From Candidatus Vesicomyosocius sp. SY067_SCS001 (lineage in GTDB: Bacteria; Pseudomonadota; Gammaproteobacteria; PS1; Pseudothioglobaceae): a stretch of 64,000 bases of DNA. Made by a program: the position numbers and the translations under genes. Below, one piece after another: positions 47,033-57,367 of this stretch (positions are counted from its first letter, which is position 1; every line of letters begins with the position of its first letter). The DNA lies in assembly GCF_014706615.1 (NCBI RefSeq), contig NZ_CP054877.1, positions 806,001-870,000 of the forward strand, in the 5' to 3' direction. Below the pieces are notes generated by a model. It had not been told where the DNA came from, did not search any database, and saw nothing but the letters and a program-made list of their open reading frames with translations.

Positions 47033-48271
47033 ATGATTAACATACTAGGCTTTGATGCTGATTTTGATCCATCTCTTTTAAATCGAATTGTTAATGAGAA
47101 AAAAAAGATTGGTTATTACAACTTACCTAATCAAGATACCACTTATATTAATCATTACTTAAAACAATTAAACGAGAGACAAAATTTAAATAGTATTAGT
47201 GATGTTGTTGTTATTGGTATTGGTGGATCAAGTTTAGGCGCTAAAGCAGTTTACCATTTTATCAGACCCATTAGACAATTAAAGCGGAATTTACATTTTA
47301 TGGACAGTACAGACCCTATTACTATTGCCAATATTTGTAATAGTCTAAACATCGGTTCAACACATTTTATTGTTATCTCTAAATCAGGATCGACTATTGA
47401 AACAATTGCGATCTATAAACATATTCTTGCAATAACAAAAACCATTCAACTTTCACACTTTCCATTTACATTTATCACAGGTAAGAGCTCACTACTAGCA
47501 AAACATGCTCGAAAAGTTAACGGTTTAGTTATTAATATCCAACAAAATATTGGCGGTAGATTTTCACTATTAAGTAGTGCAGGTATCATCCCATTAGCAT
47601 TAACAGGTACAAAAATTGATTGCCTGCTAAAAGGTGCTGCAAAAATTAAAGATAGTTTTTTTAATCAAGGCTATATGCAAAATTTATTGCTAAAAAAGGC
47701 AACCTTTTATGCTAACAATGCTTCAAACTACAATATTAATGCTCTGTTCTCTTATACTGATTCTCTTAAATATTTTAATGATTGGTATGCACAATTATGG
47801 GGAGAAAGTTTAGGTAAAAAACAAAAAAATTCAGTCTTTCATGTTGGATTAACGCCTATTGGACTAACTGGACCTAAAGACCAACACTCATTTTTACAAT
47901 TATTATACGAAGGAATACGAGATAAAAGTGTCACATTTATTAAACTTAAAACCTTTGAAAATAACCAAAAAATACCTAATATTACCTTGGAAAAATTAGA
48001 AACATTTAACCTAATTAATCAAGTTAAATTTTCGACTTTAATTAATATGCAAGCTGACGCTATTATAGAATCTTTAAAAAAACACACAAGAATCCCTCTT
48101 GATGAAATTACCTTGCAAAAACAAGATGAATTTAGTATCGGTCAACTTATTTATTACTATGAGTTACTTACATCACTTGTTGGAAACTTGCTCAATATTA
48201 ATACTTATAATCAACCAGGTGTAGAATTTGGAAAAAATATTCTCATTAAAAAATTACAACAACAATTATGA
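47033..48271 (+). CDS. pgi: Glucose-6-phosphate isomerase (short form)
   Basis: A 412-residue SIS-domain isomerase. Family signatures are VVIGIGGSSLGAKA (~residue 60), VISKSGSTIET (~115), GRFSLLSSAG (~175), GPKDQHSFLQLLYEG (~285) and the C-terminal GVEFGKNI. It is shorter than the E. coli enzyme (549) and close to the compact forms of other bacteria. It links fructose-6-P to glucose-6-P between glmS (nine bases upstream) and galU (four-base overlap). Confidence 0.93.
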   Translation: MINILGFDADFDPSLLNRIVNEKKKIGYYNLPNQDTTYINHYLKQLNERQNLNSISDVVVIGIGGSSLGAKAVYHFIRPIRQLKRNLHFMDSTDPITIANICNSLNIGSTHFIVISKSGSTIETIAIYKHILAITKTIQLSHFPFTFITGKSSLLAKHARKVNGLVINIQQNIGGRFSLLSSAGIIPLALTGTKIDCLLKGAAKIKDSFFNQGYMQNLLLKKATFYANNASNYNINALFSYTDSLKYFNDWYAQLWGESLGKKQKNSVFHVGLTPIGLTGPKDQHSFLQLLYEGIRDKSVTFIKLKTFENNQKIPNITLEKLETFNLINQVKFSTLINMQADAIIESLKKHTRIPLDEITLQKQDEFSIGQLIYYYELLTSLVGNLLNINTYNQPGVEFGKNILIKKLQQQL

Positions 48272-49101
48272 TTAAAAAATGTCTTTTCCCTGCAGCAGGA
48301 TTAGGTACTAGATTTTTACCAGCCACAAAAGCAGTGCCCAAAGAAATGCTGCCTATTTTAACTAAACCGTTATTACAATACGCTGTAGAAGAGGCACTTA
48401 GCGCGAATATAACCAATATGGCCATAGTAACTAATAAAAATAAGCGAGCTATCGAAGACCATTTCGATCAAGCTTTGGAATTAGAGTTGCAAATTAATGG
48501 AACGCAGAAAGAGGAACTTCTAAAAGAAATCAATACCATTTGCAACTATGCTACATTCACTTATGTCAGACAAAAGCAAATGTTAGGATTAGGATATGCA
48601 ATTCTTACTGGTAAACCACTAATTGGTAATGAGCCTTTTGCTGTTCATCTAGTCGATGACTTATGCATATCAGAAAAAGGCAATAGCCTACTATATCAAA
48701 TGATTAAAATATACAACAAATATCAATGTTCGATAGTAGCTATCGAAGAAGTACCTATGAATCAAATTCATAAATATGGTGTAATTGTTGGTGACTTGAT
48801 TAATAATACTAATGATACGTATCGAATTACTAATATGATTGAAAAACCAACACCAAAGAATGCACCAACTAACATGGCTATTATAGGTCGTTATATCTTA
48901 ACACCAGATATTTTTAATATCCTTAAAGAAACTAAACCAGACAAGGATGGTGAAATTCAAATTACCGATGCACTACTTACCCAATCAAAACAAGGTCACG
49001 TTATTGCCTATAAATTTAAAGGAAAACGTTTTGACTGTGGCGGCATTCAGGGCTACGTTAAAGCAACAAACTATTTTGCTAAACAACAAGGAATCATGTA
49101 A
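48268..49101 (+). CDS. galU: UTP-glucose-1-phosphate uridylyltransferase GalU
   Basis: A 277-residue enzyme making UDP-glucose for surface glycans. Motifs are the nucleotide loop PAAGLGTRFLPATKAVPKEM, HLVDDLC for metal binding, MIEKPTP and DGEIQITDAL, with GKRFDCGGIQGY near the end. It overlaps pgi by four bases and is followed by a short hairpin and then a long empty stretch leading to a glycosyltransferase. Confidence 0.95.
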   Translation: MIKKCLFPAAGLGTRFLPATKAVPKEMLPILTKPLLQYAVEEALSANITNMAIVTNKNKRAIEDHFDQALELELQINGTQKEELLKEINTICNYATFTYVRQKQMLGLGYAILTGKPLIGNEPFAVHLVDDLCISEKGNSLLYQMIKIYNKYQCSIVAIEEVPMNQIHKYGVIVGDLINNTNDTYRITNMIEKPTPKNAPTNMAIIGRYILTPDIFNILKETKPDKDGEIQITDALLTQSKQGHVIAYKFKGKRFDCGGIQGYVKATNYFAKQQGIM

Positions 49102-50260
49102 AAATTTGACGTATTCTTAGAATAGACAATGCTTATATTCTATATATTTCACCTTAATCCACTCAACAATAAATTATTAATATTCCACTATAACTTAAAG
49201 CCTGACAAAGGTTATATAAATAAATAAGCCCAATTTATTTTAATCATAGTTAGTGATAACAAGCTCTATTATTATCTAATAATCGCTTTAACTTATTTTA
49301 AGGAAAAATATCTTATTAAACTTTTATTTATTAAATGACTAACATCCAACTCATTAATAATTATTCAAGAAAGCTTACCTCCTAAGTAAAAGCTTAATAA
49401 TAACGAACTTTTTCGTTCAATTCTAAAAGATACTAATAATATCCGTAATATATTCTATTGTTTCAAACTAAACTTGTATATTAAAGTTATAGATTTTATC
49501 AGTCTACATTTATTATTGTACGTATGATAAATTGACCGAATTAAATAAATATTATTTTACAATTCAATAACCTCAATAATTTTATTACTTTTTAGTCTTA
49601 TTCAAACTAATAACAATAGAGAATTCAAGTATATTCATAATAATTAGTTTTATACGCCAAATATAATAACTATATAGGTTAAACACTGACATGAGTATCA
49701 ATTTGATTTTCAATCAAAAAATTTTCCTAAAATGATATTATCATTTCAATCTTTAATGCCAACATTATAAATATATTAACCATGACCCATATCATAATAA
49801 GAACATTATCATTACTCTTCATCAATTGGCATATATTTATCTAAACAAATAAAATCAGGGTCCATGGTTATACTATCAACCACTTTACTAACTGATTTAA
49901 TATTCTTAAATGAATAAATAAATAATTCATCAACAAATATGTTTACTTAAAATATAAAATATATCACGATTCTAAAAATAGTTATTTTAATGCTAAATAT
50001 GATTATCTAATTTAGCTTTAAAAGCTTTCCACAAATTTTACAACTTGATACACACTATTATCCTAAAGAGCGCAATGCTAAGTATTACCACTTGATGCTT
50101 TTTACAGCTAAAAGCATAGTATTATAAATAATAATACACAATTAGTTACAACTATCATAGTAATAATTAATAGCTCTTAGCAATATACCATATATAAGTC
50201 TTTATTGATATAAAATATTATGCTAATAATTTAGCATTATAAAAAAATAATTAGATAAAA
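49102..50260. other. Gene desert after galU with possible coding remnants
   Basis: About 1.16 kb without an intact gene. On the minus strand, 49946-49812 is open for about 45 codons and ends ...CLDKYMPIDEE then stop, with normal-looking amino-acid usage. On the plus strand 50011-50127 is open for 38 codons (including DTHYYPKERNAKYYHLMLF) to a stop. Neither has a credible start, so they may be ends of decayed genes of unknown identity. A six-base hairpin (AACGAA/TTCGTT, 49402-49417) also occurs. Confidence 0.45.
49118..49142 (+). terminator. Candidate terminator after galU
   Basis: TAGAATA (49118-49124) and TATTCTA (49136-49142) form a seven-base AT stem with an 11-base loop, followed by TATATTTC. 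It lies 17 bases after the galU stop. Stability would be low. Confidence 0.35.
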
Positions 50261-50989
50261 ATGAATAAAGTTAATATTATATGCATAAAATGGGGTGATA
50301 AGTTCCCCGTTAAATACGTTAATAGACTCTTTGGTATGGTATCTCGTCATCTTTCTATACCATTTCGGTTTGTATGTTTCACTGAAAATAATACAGGTAT
50401 ACGAAGCGAAGTAGAAATACAGGATTTACCAGAATTAGATTTACCACTTGGATTACTAGAAAGAGGTTGGAGAAAATTAACTATATTTAAAAACAACTTT
50501 GGCAACTTATCTGGTTCTACTTTATTTCTAGATTTAGACATAGTAGTGGTGGGAAATTTAGATGAATTTTTCACTTTTCCTGGTGATTTCCTAATTGCCC
50601 ATGATAAGAAAAAACCAAAAAAAATAGAAGGTAATTCATCAATATTTAGATTTGAAATTGGAAAATACTCAAAAATTTTAAGTTATTTTGAAAAAAATTT
50701 TGAACTAGTAAAAAGTGAAGTTCGTCATGAACAAGCATACTTATCACGAGAACTACACAAACAAGATAAGTTAAAATATTGGCCAGATGAGTGGGTGCCA
50801 AGCTTTAAATATCGTTGTTGCCCTTCTTGGATAAAATCTTGGTTTCAAGCACCATTTATACCTAAAAATGCTAAAGTTATTTTATTCCATGGATTGCCTA
50901 ATCCACCTGAGGCAATTATTGGATGCAGTAAAAAATGGTATCGACACATCCAGCCATCACCTTGGATTGAGAAATACTGGAGAGTTTAA
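50261..50989 (+). CDS. Putative glycosyltransferase (DxD type)
   Basis: A 242-residue protein starting NKVNIICIKWGDKFPVKYVN with a central LFLDLDIVVVGNLDEFF, an acidic DxD motif (near residue 89) of the sort used to bind nucleotide-sugar and metal in GT8-like families. A C-terminal KVILFHGLPNPPEA segment with histidine fits a GT-A catalytic domain. No membrane segment is seen. It stands alone, between two gene-poor stretches in the surface-glycan region; the sugar and acceptor are unknown. Confidence 0.75.
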   Translation: MNKVNIICIKWGDKFPVKYVNRLFGMVSRHLSIPFRFVCFTENNTGIRSEVEIQDLPELDLPLGLLERGWRKLTIFKNNFGNLSGSTLFLDLDIVVVGNLDEFFTFPGDFLIAHDKKKPKKIEGNSSIFRFEIGKYSKILSYFEKNFELVKSEVRHEQAYLSRELHKQDKLKYWPDEWVPSFKYRCCPSWIKSWFQAPFIPKNAKVILFHGLPNPPEAIIGCSKKWYRHIQPSPWIEKYWRV

Positions 50990-51460
50990 TAAATACTAAA
51001 GAAGTCCTATTTATATTATCACATTAAATAAAAACCTCTAATATATTGACTTATACGAATAAACAATTATCTAAATTAGAAACCACATTTATACAAATGA
51101 AGATAATAGATAATCATTAAATTCAACCTAAAAAGTTACAGTCTTACCAACAACAATTAAAATACTCACGAATTTATTATATATTTCTCTATATAAAAAA
51201 ATTGACTGTATTCTTAATTTGTATAACACTTGGAAAATAGTATCAAACCATAATGTACAATATATGTATTGTATTAGAAAATAATATTAAAATATATAGC
51301 AATATATAGAAATATAATTAAAACTATATGTATAAATTTAGAAAAAATATTGTGATTGAAATGTTTGAAAGATAGATATGATAAAAAAAAAGGAAAGGTA
51401 TTAATAATGTCATATTTATTCATTATCAAATATCGGTACTAGACAATATCGAATCAATCT
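50990..51460. other. AT-rich gap inside the glycan region
   Basis: About 470 bases without a recognisable gene or strong structure. It separates the first glycosyltransferase from the next three-gene unit. It presumably holds the promoter of that unit, but no clear -35/-10 pair is seen. Confidence 0.45.
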
Positions 51461-51619
51461 ATGAAAAATTCTCTACTCAAACCTTTTCTAAATAGAAAAC
51501 AAATATTTTTGCTTCATAATATACAAACTTGGGAGCTGAATCAAGACTATATCTCTTACCAAAATTTTGGAGTAGGTGGTTCTCAACAATCTCACTCAAA
51601 AAATAATAATGGGGCGTAG
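51461..51619 (+). CDS. Small ORF overlapping the start of the following gene
   Basis: A 52-codon ORF (ATG at 51461, TAG at 51617-51619). The product begins MKNSLLKPFLNRKQIFLLHN and ends in a glycine, serine and asparagine-rich tail. It overlaps the ATG of the next gene (51609) by 11 bases, a coupling arrangement. Alternatively it is the C-terminal remnant of a lost gene. No homology recognised. Confidence 0.3.
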   Translation: MKNSLLKPFLNRKQIFLLHNIQTWELNQDYISYQNFGVGGSQQSHSKNNNGA

Positions 51620-52349
51620 AGATAAAAACAAATTCGAGAAATGGTTTTCATTAACTCGTCATCAAAGACGACGTGGTGCAAAATATTTATCCAAACATAT
51701 TAATGTTGACTTCAAACACCAAAAAAAACAATTTATTGTCGATAATGGAATAATATATACTTATGGTAGTCCTAAGAATATTGAAGAACATTTTAATGCT
51801 TTAAAAAATGAATTCTCTGGACAAAGTAAACTTTGTCACACTCATGCAAAACTTATTGTCCTAATTAGAAGGGAATTTGAAACAAAAAAACATTTTACTA
51901 TTTTTGAAAATCTTTGGCATGAAGAAACAAAATTCTTACTCAAAAACTTAAACACACGTTGGCTACTTTCTGCAATTAATACTTTTACAGACTGCTCTAA
52001 TAATGATGCAATTATAGGTTTATCTGTAGCATGCTCATGTTTATTAATCACTATCGAAATACAAGAAAGTGAACGTTTCATTATTAATTCGCAAAATAAT
52101 AAAGACGATAAAGAAAAAACTGATAGACTAAATAATGAGGAAAGAATAATGCTTTTTGATGGTATTTCAACGTTTAAATTTGGCACTTCTGACACAATTA
52201 GAAATATGCGATGGCGAATTGATAAAGCAGCAAAAATAAATGTTGCAGGCAAGATACTATTAGAGGTATTTAAACGATTGCAAAAATTTGATACTATTTA
52301 TAAACGTGCAAAAAATAGACACACTCGTGATAAAACTGGATGGTGGTAA
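51609..52349 (+). CDS. Hypothetical protein in the glycan operon
   Basis: A 246-residue basic protein I do not recognise. It starts MGRRDKNKFEKWFSLTRHQR, ends RHTRDKTGWW, and has a moderately hydrophobic stretch at ~140-165 (AIIGLSVACSCLLITIEI) followed by a charged region (NNKDDKEKTDR). The open frame begins at a GTG at 51576, but the ATG at 51609 is preferred. Its stop directly adjoins the ATG of the GT25 gene, so it belongs to the same unit; a role in LPS or glycan assembly is an inference from position only. Confidence 0.6.
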   Translation: MGRRDKNKFEKWFSLTRHQRRRGAKYLSKHINVDFKHQKKQFIVDNGIIYTYGSPKNIEEHFNALKNEFSGQSKLCHTHAKLIVLIRREFETKKHFTIFENLWHEETKFLLKNLNTRWLLSAINTFTDCSNNDAIIGLSVACSCLLITIEIQESERFIINSQNNKDDKEKTDRLNNEERIMLFDGISTFKFGTSDTIRNMRWRIDKAAKINVAGKILLEVFKRLQKFDTIYKRAKNRHTRDKTGWW

Positions 52350-53129
52350 ATGGATATCTTTGTTATTAATCTATCAAGTGCTATTAAACGCCGTCAATTT
52401 CAAGAACAACAATTATCTAAATTAAAACTAGATTATCAAATAATCAATGCCACCACTATAGACGATATTAATAATAAGACCTATCAACAGCACTATTATG
52501 ACTGGCAGAGACCAATGCAAAAAACTGAAGTAGCTTGTTATTTTTCACATCAAACACTATGGTCAAAAATTGTTAAAAAAAATAGAATGGCTTTAATTTT
52601 AGAAGATGATATTTTACTGTCAAAATATACCCCTGACATACTAGCAAAATTAGAAAAGTACACCAATTTCGATATGGTTAATTTAGAAGTTTTTAATAGA
52701 AAAAAATATTTAGCAAAAAAATCTCAGCCAATCGGTAATCATCAATTATTTTACTTATATCAAGATAAAGCAGGAGCTGCAGCCTATATATTATACCCAA
52801 ATGGTGCAAAAAAATTATTACAGCAGAAGCAAAAAAATGGCATTGCCCTAGCAGATGCACATTTACATAACTGTCTAGACTTGCAATCTTATCAAATAGA
52901 ACCAGCTTGTGCAGTACAACTAATGTTTTGCAAAAAATACAATATTAAACAATACAATACAGCAATTAGTCAATCATTCATAAGGTATGAAAATAATAAT
53001 AAAAACCACGTCTTTATTTTTAAAATAAAGAGAATAACTGTACAAGTAAAATTAGGGCTACGTCAATTAAGCTTCATCTTTAAAGCAAAAAAACGTTATA
53101 TTAAATTAAATAATAAAGATTTTAAATAA
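52350..53129 (+). CDS. Glycosyltransferase family 25 protein (LPS type)
   Basis: A 259-residue GT25 enzyme. The family opening DIFVINLSSAIKRRQFQEQQ, the motif ACYFSHQTLWSKIVKK (~residue 62) and the DxD-like LILEDDILLS (~80) are clear, as is the later AAAYILYPNGAKKLL (~145). GT25 enzymes typically add galactose to lipooligosaccharide. A basic C-terminal tail (residues ~215-259) may bind membrane. It is directly adjacent to the hypothetical gene upstream and 12 bases before the GT4 gene. Confidence 0.85.
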   Translation: MDIFVINLSSAIKRRQFQEQQLSKLKLDYQIINATTIDDINNKTYQQHYYDWQRPMQKTEVACYFSHQTLWSKIVKKNRMALILEDDILLSKYTPDILAKLEKYTNFDMVNLEVFNRKKYLAKKSQPIGNHQLFYLYQDKAGAAAYILYPNGAKKLLQQKQKNGIALADAHLHNCLDLQSYQIEPACAVQLMFCKKYNIKQYNTAISQSFIRYENNNKNHVFIFKIKRITVQVKLGLRQLSFIFKAKKRYIKLNNKDFK

Positions 53130-53141
53130 GACTTACTTTTA

Positions 53142-54176
53142 ATGAAGAAAAATGTAGCTATTGTTATACCAACTTTACAAGGAAATGGAGCGGAAAGGAT
53201 GGTATTGACTTTAGCAGAAGGCTTTATTCAGCAGGGATATACTGTCAATATTGTATTAACACTCAAAAGGTCAATTGAACTTAAATCAAACAGCCAATTA
53301 AAAATACATTATTTTAAAAAATATTATCGCTGGATACCAAAAATTATTAGAGGTATATTTTTAGCGCCAATCTTAGATAAGTTTATCGTTAATAGGTGTG
53401 ACAACCCAAATCTTGTTCTATCTAATTTACTTCCATCTGACAGAATGCTATGTTATAGTAAGCTTAATACTTATTTAATTATTCATAACATGATAAGCAA
53501 ACAAAATAATAATTTTGCTGAAGTGAGAAATATATATACTAAAAAACCAGTTATTTGCGTTTCCCAAGGTGTCAAAACTGACTTTGACCGATTCTTTAAT
53601 AGTCGATTTCCATCATATTGTGTATATAACCCTATTGATGTTGATTTTATCAATCAGGAATCTATTGAATTTAAACCAAAATATCATGATTATTTAGTTC
53701 ATGTAGGTAAATTTAAAAAGCAAAAAAGACATGATATTTTAATTAAAGCTTATCACCAAAGTGGTATAGAAAATCCACTTATCCTGATAGGAAAAGGTCA
53801 TTTAAAAGAAAAATACAAGAAATTAGTTAATAACTTAGATTTAAATGAAAAAGTAATTTTTGCTGGATTTCAACCTAATCCTTATCCATTTATCAAATAT
53901 GCTAGGTTAATGGTGTTATCATCAGATTTTGAGGGATTTGGCATGGTTATAACAGAAGCATTAGCATTAAAAACACCGGTAATAAGTACAGACTGTCCAT
54001 CAGGACCATCAGAAATATTACCTAGAGATAATCTTGTACCAGTCAACGATATTGAAAAATTAGCTCAATTAATACAACAAGCCAACAATAACCCATTAAT
54101 ATTTTCACACCCATTAAACGAAAAATTCCACCTTGATTCTACTACTAAAAAATATATTGATATAATTAATGGTTAA
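53142..54176 (+). CDS. Glycosyltransferase family 4 (GT-B fold)
   Basis: A 344-residue GT-B enzyme. The N-terminal domain begins VAIVIPTLQGNGAERMVLTL; the C-terminal nucleotide-sugar site has VGKFKKQKRHDILIKA (~residue 187), LILIGKGHLKEKY and the acidic pair SSDFEGFGMVITEALAL (~260), which is the EX7E-type motif. It likely adds a hexose to LPS core or a surface glycan. It is the last gene of the unit and is followed by one kb without genes. Confidence 0.88.
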   Translation: MKKNVAIVIPTLQGNGAERMVLTLAEGFIQQGYTVNIVLTLKRSIELKSNSQLKIHYFKKYYRWIPKIIRGIFLAPILDKFIVNRCDNPNLVLSNLLPSDRMLCYSKLNTYLIIHNMISKQNNNFAEVRNIYTKKPVICVSQGVKTDFDRFFNSRFPSYCVYNPIDVDFINQESIEFKPKYHDYLVHVGKFKKQKRHDILIKAYHQSGIENPLILIGKGHLKEKYKKLVNNLDLNEKVIFAGFQPNPYPFIKYARLMVLSSDFEGFGMVITEALALKTPVISTDCPSGPSEILPRDNLVPVNDIEKLAQLIQQANNNPLIFSHPLNEKFHLDSTTKKYIDIING

Positions 54177-55182
54177 TAGATTTTTTTACAATAAGACAGA
54201 AGATTTAAAAATACACATCTAAAAGATGCAAAAAACACAAAATTAATATTATCACTCTACACACCTAAAATTAAAACCTCCTGTTTTTAATAAACTTAAT
54301 TCCGTATAACATATATTTCAAATAACATATCATTATTATTAACGTTTCCAAGACTTTGTAATAATATAAATAAGATACCAAAAACACGACTAATAAAACT
54401 CTATACTATCAAATATACATTTATTCTAAATAATAGCTTCTACTGAAATAAAACTATTATTTTATAACCATTGGGAAAGATATGGACAAAAAAATATAAA
54501 AAGTTTTTAATAAAATATTAAAGTTAATATAACTTAATATTATATATTCTGTTACCTATCCATAATGATTATCAAAACTTATTCATTGGTCTATTCTTTA
54601 CTACCAATAGTTCTTCCTTATAAATTTAACAGAAAATCTATTGGTCAAATTATAACAAGTCAATAAAAGTGATACACAAATTGGTATCAACACTAAGATA
54701 AGAATTTTATTCTGTTATTGTTAACTAGATATTTAACACTCTCAAGATAAACAATACACTTAATATAATGATATAAGACTCATCAAGGTTAATATAAAGT
54801 TGTATCTATTCCTATAAATGATTAAGATTATAAAAATATCCCTATAAATAATCCAATCTATTTTACTATATCTTAATATAAAATTATGCTAAAAAGATAG
54901 GATAATTAAAACTCTTTACGAGAAACTATGATAGGCAAAATAACAAAACTAAAATCAATCATACAGAGTTGTTAGAATAATTTAAATTACTTAAATAAAT
55001 TATCTTTACCTAAAAAACAAAATAAATACCTATTACAAGTCAATAATAATAAAATCCTTTAATATCTTAAAGGTTAGATATTTTAATTCTAAATAAAAGT
55101 AGTATATTAACAATATTCGCATAAATAATTGATAATCTAATAAGATAAATTTTGTATTTATATTGATAAAAATTTAATACTT
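54177..55182. other. Gene desert before glnS
   Basis: About one kb with no open frame of note. A small hairpin CATCT-AAA-AGATG lies just past the GT4 stop (near 54216). The sequence ATCCCTATAAATAAT-type occurs twice near 54810-54850 with differences. The glnS promoter must lie at its right end, but no clear hexamers are seen. Likely eroded glycan genes. Confidence 0.45.
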
Positions 55183-56844
55183 ATGAATAAAAATAACACT
55201 TACACAAACTTTATTAGAAACCAAATTGATATTGATTTAGAACAAAAATTGCATACTTCTATTCAAACACGTTTTCCACCTGAACCTAATGGTTATTTAC
55301 ATATTGGACATGCTAAATCAATTTTCCTGAATTTTGGTTTAGCAAAAGATTATAAAGGACGGTGTAACTTGCGATTCGATGATACCAATCCAACCAAAGA
55401 AGATATTAAATTTATAAATGCTATCAAAGAAGATATTAAATGGCTGGGATTTTCATGGGATGGTAATATTAAGTATAGTTCTCATTATTTTAAACAGTTT
55501 TATGAATATGCTACTGAGCTTATTAATAAAGATTTAGCTTATGTTTGCTTTTTAGATTTAGATGAAATTCGTATTTATAGAGGTACCTTAAAAAAGGTTG
55601 GAAAAGATAGTCCCTATAGAAATACATCAATTGCAAAAAATCTAGAATTACTTGCACAAATGAAAGCAGGTAAATTTTTAGAAGGTGAATGTGTATTACG
55701 AGGCAAAATTGATATGAAAAGCTCATTTATGTGTATGCGTGATCCAACCCTATACCGTATTCGCTTTGACAAACATCACCAAACTAAAAATCAATGGCAT
55801 ATTTACCCTATGTATGATTTTGCACATTGCATTAGTGATGCAATTGAAGGAGTGACTCACTCTTTATGTACATTAGAATTCCAAGATAATCGTCGCTTAT
55901 ATGATTGGATACTAGAAAACTTAGATGATTTTAATAAGCCTAATCGCCCACATCAATATGAATTTTCACGGCTAAATTTAGAATACATGGTTATGTCAAA
56001 ACGTAAATTACAACTTTTAGTAGAAAATAAACTAGTATCTGGCTGGGATGATCCACGCATGCCAACTATTTCAGGCCTTCGTCGTCGTGGTTATACTAAA
56101 GTTGCAATTCGTGAGTTCATAAATAGAGTTGGTATTTCTAAAATTAATAATATTACAGATATAAAAATTTTAGAAATTGCTGTACGTAATAACCTTAATA
56201 TTGTAGCACCTCGTACCATGGGTGTCATTGATCCAATACGTGTTATTATTGAAAATTATCCTGAAGGAAAACTTGAAATCCTACAAGCACCTACTCACCC
56301 TCAAAATAAGACAATGGGAAAACGTAATATATTCTTTTCTCGTGAGTTATACATTGATAGAGCAGACTTTAAAGAAACAATTCCCAATAAAAAGTTTAGA
56401 CGACTAGCAATCAATAAAGAAGTACGTCTACGATCTGCTTATGTCATAAATGCTACTACTTTTGATACTGATTTTAACGGCAACATTACCACTGTATACG
56501 CAACATACGATCCTGATACGTTAGGAAAAAACCCTAAAGATGGTCGTAAAATTAAAGGAGTAATTCATTTTGTTGAAGCCACTAAGGCACTTAAAGCAGA
56601 ATTTAGACTATATGATCGATTATTCATACTTAAAAACCTTGGAAAAAATAATAACTTTGAACAATTACTTAACACACAGTCACTAATCATCACTTATGGC
56701 ATGGTAGAACCTAATATGGCTAATAGTAAGCCTGAAATCGCTTATCAATTTGAACGCGAAGGATATTTTTGTAGAGATAATCAATCAAACAATAAACTAA
56801 TATTTAATAAAACAATTAGTCTACATGATACTTGTAAAGATTAA
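55183..56844 (+). CDS. glnS: Glutaminyl-tRNA synthetase
   Basis: A 553-residue class I synthetase. The HIGH motif is in [17 protein letters not shown] (~residues 31-47) and the KMSKS counterpart is VMSKRKL (~270). The C-terminal beta-barrel anticodon-binding domain is complete. Presence of GlnRS, rather than only the amidation route, is a gammaproteobacterial trait. It stands alone. Confidence 0.96.
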   Translation: MNKNNTYTNFIRNQIDIDLEQKLHTSIQTRFPPEPNGYLHIGHAKSIFLNFGLAKDYKGRCNLRFDDTNPTKEDIKFINAIKEDIKWLGFSWDGNIKYSSHYFKQFYEYATELINKDLAYVCFLDLDEIRIYRGTLKKVGKDSPYRNTSIAKNLELLAQMKAGKFLEGECVLRGKIDMKSSFMCMRDPTLYRIRFDKHHQTKNQWHIYPMYDFAHCISDAIEGVTHSLCTLEFQDNRRLYDWILENLDDFNKPNRPHQYEFSRLNLEYMVMSKRKLQLLVENKLVSGWDDPRMPTISGLRRRGYTKVAIREFINRVGISKINNITDIKILEIAVRNNLNIVAPRTMGVIDPIRVIIENYPEGKLEILQAPTHPQNKTMGKRNIFFSRELYIDRADFKETIPNKKFRRLAINKEVRLRSAYVINATTFDTDFNGNITTVYATYDPDTLGKNPKDGRKIKGVIHFVEATKALKAEFRLYDRLFILKNLGKNNNFEQLLNTQSLIITYGMVEPNMANSKPEIAYQFEREGYFCRDNQSNNKLIFNKTISLHDTCKD

Positions 56845-57367
56845 TACCTTATACTAAAAACAAAACAATTTAATTAAAGGTTTACAATAAATAATTTTGA
56901 TAAATATCTTACTACCTTTTAAGAGTTTTAGGATTGAACTAATATAACTATAAATATCTAACTAAATTTTCTATACACCACATAAACTTACATAAATATA
57001 CACTGATAATGTATAAAAATTTAATAAAAATAACAACTAATTTGTTACTCTTTGTCAAAAAATATCTATAATTTATAGCAATAAAGATAAGTATTTATCA
57101 ATATAATATCTGCTAATACTACTTATCCAAGCTTTTAAAATAAATTAGTTCTTACCATTTAGTACAGTTAAAAATAAATCAAATAAAATTCCAACTATAG
57201 ACGATTTACGGTATTTTATTTTAAAATTTGGTAATAGATTAAACAACATTCAAGATAATCATAGACACTAAAATTAAAAACTGAATATGAAACTTTTACA
57301 AACCTACAAAATAAAACATTTCCACTAATATTGGTAATAACAAGAACAAATAATAAAATTAATCAAA
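56845..57367. other. AT-rich gap between convergent glnS and surE
   Basis: About 520 bases without a recognisable gene and without a strong terminator-like hairpin on either strand. Nothing else supported. Confidence 0.45.
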
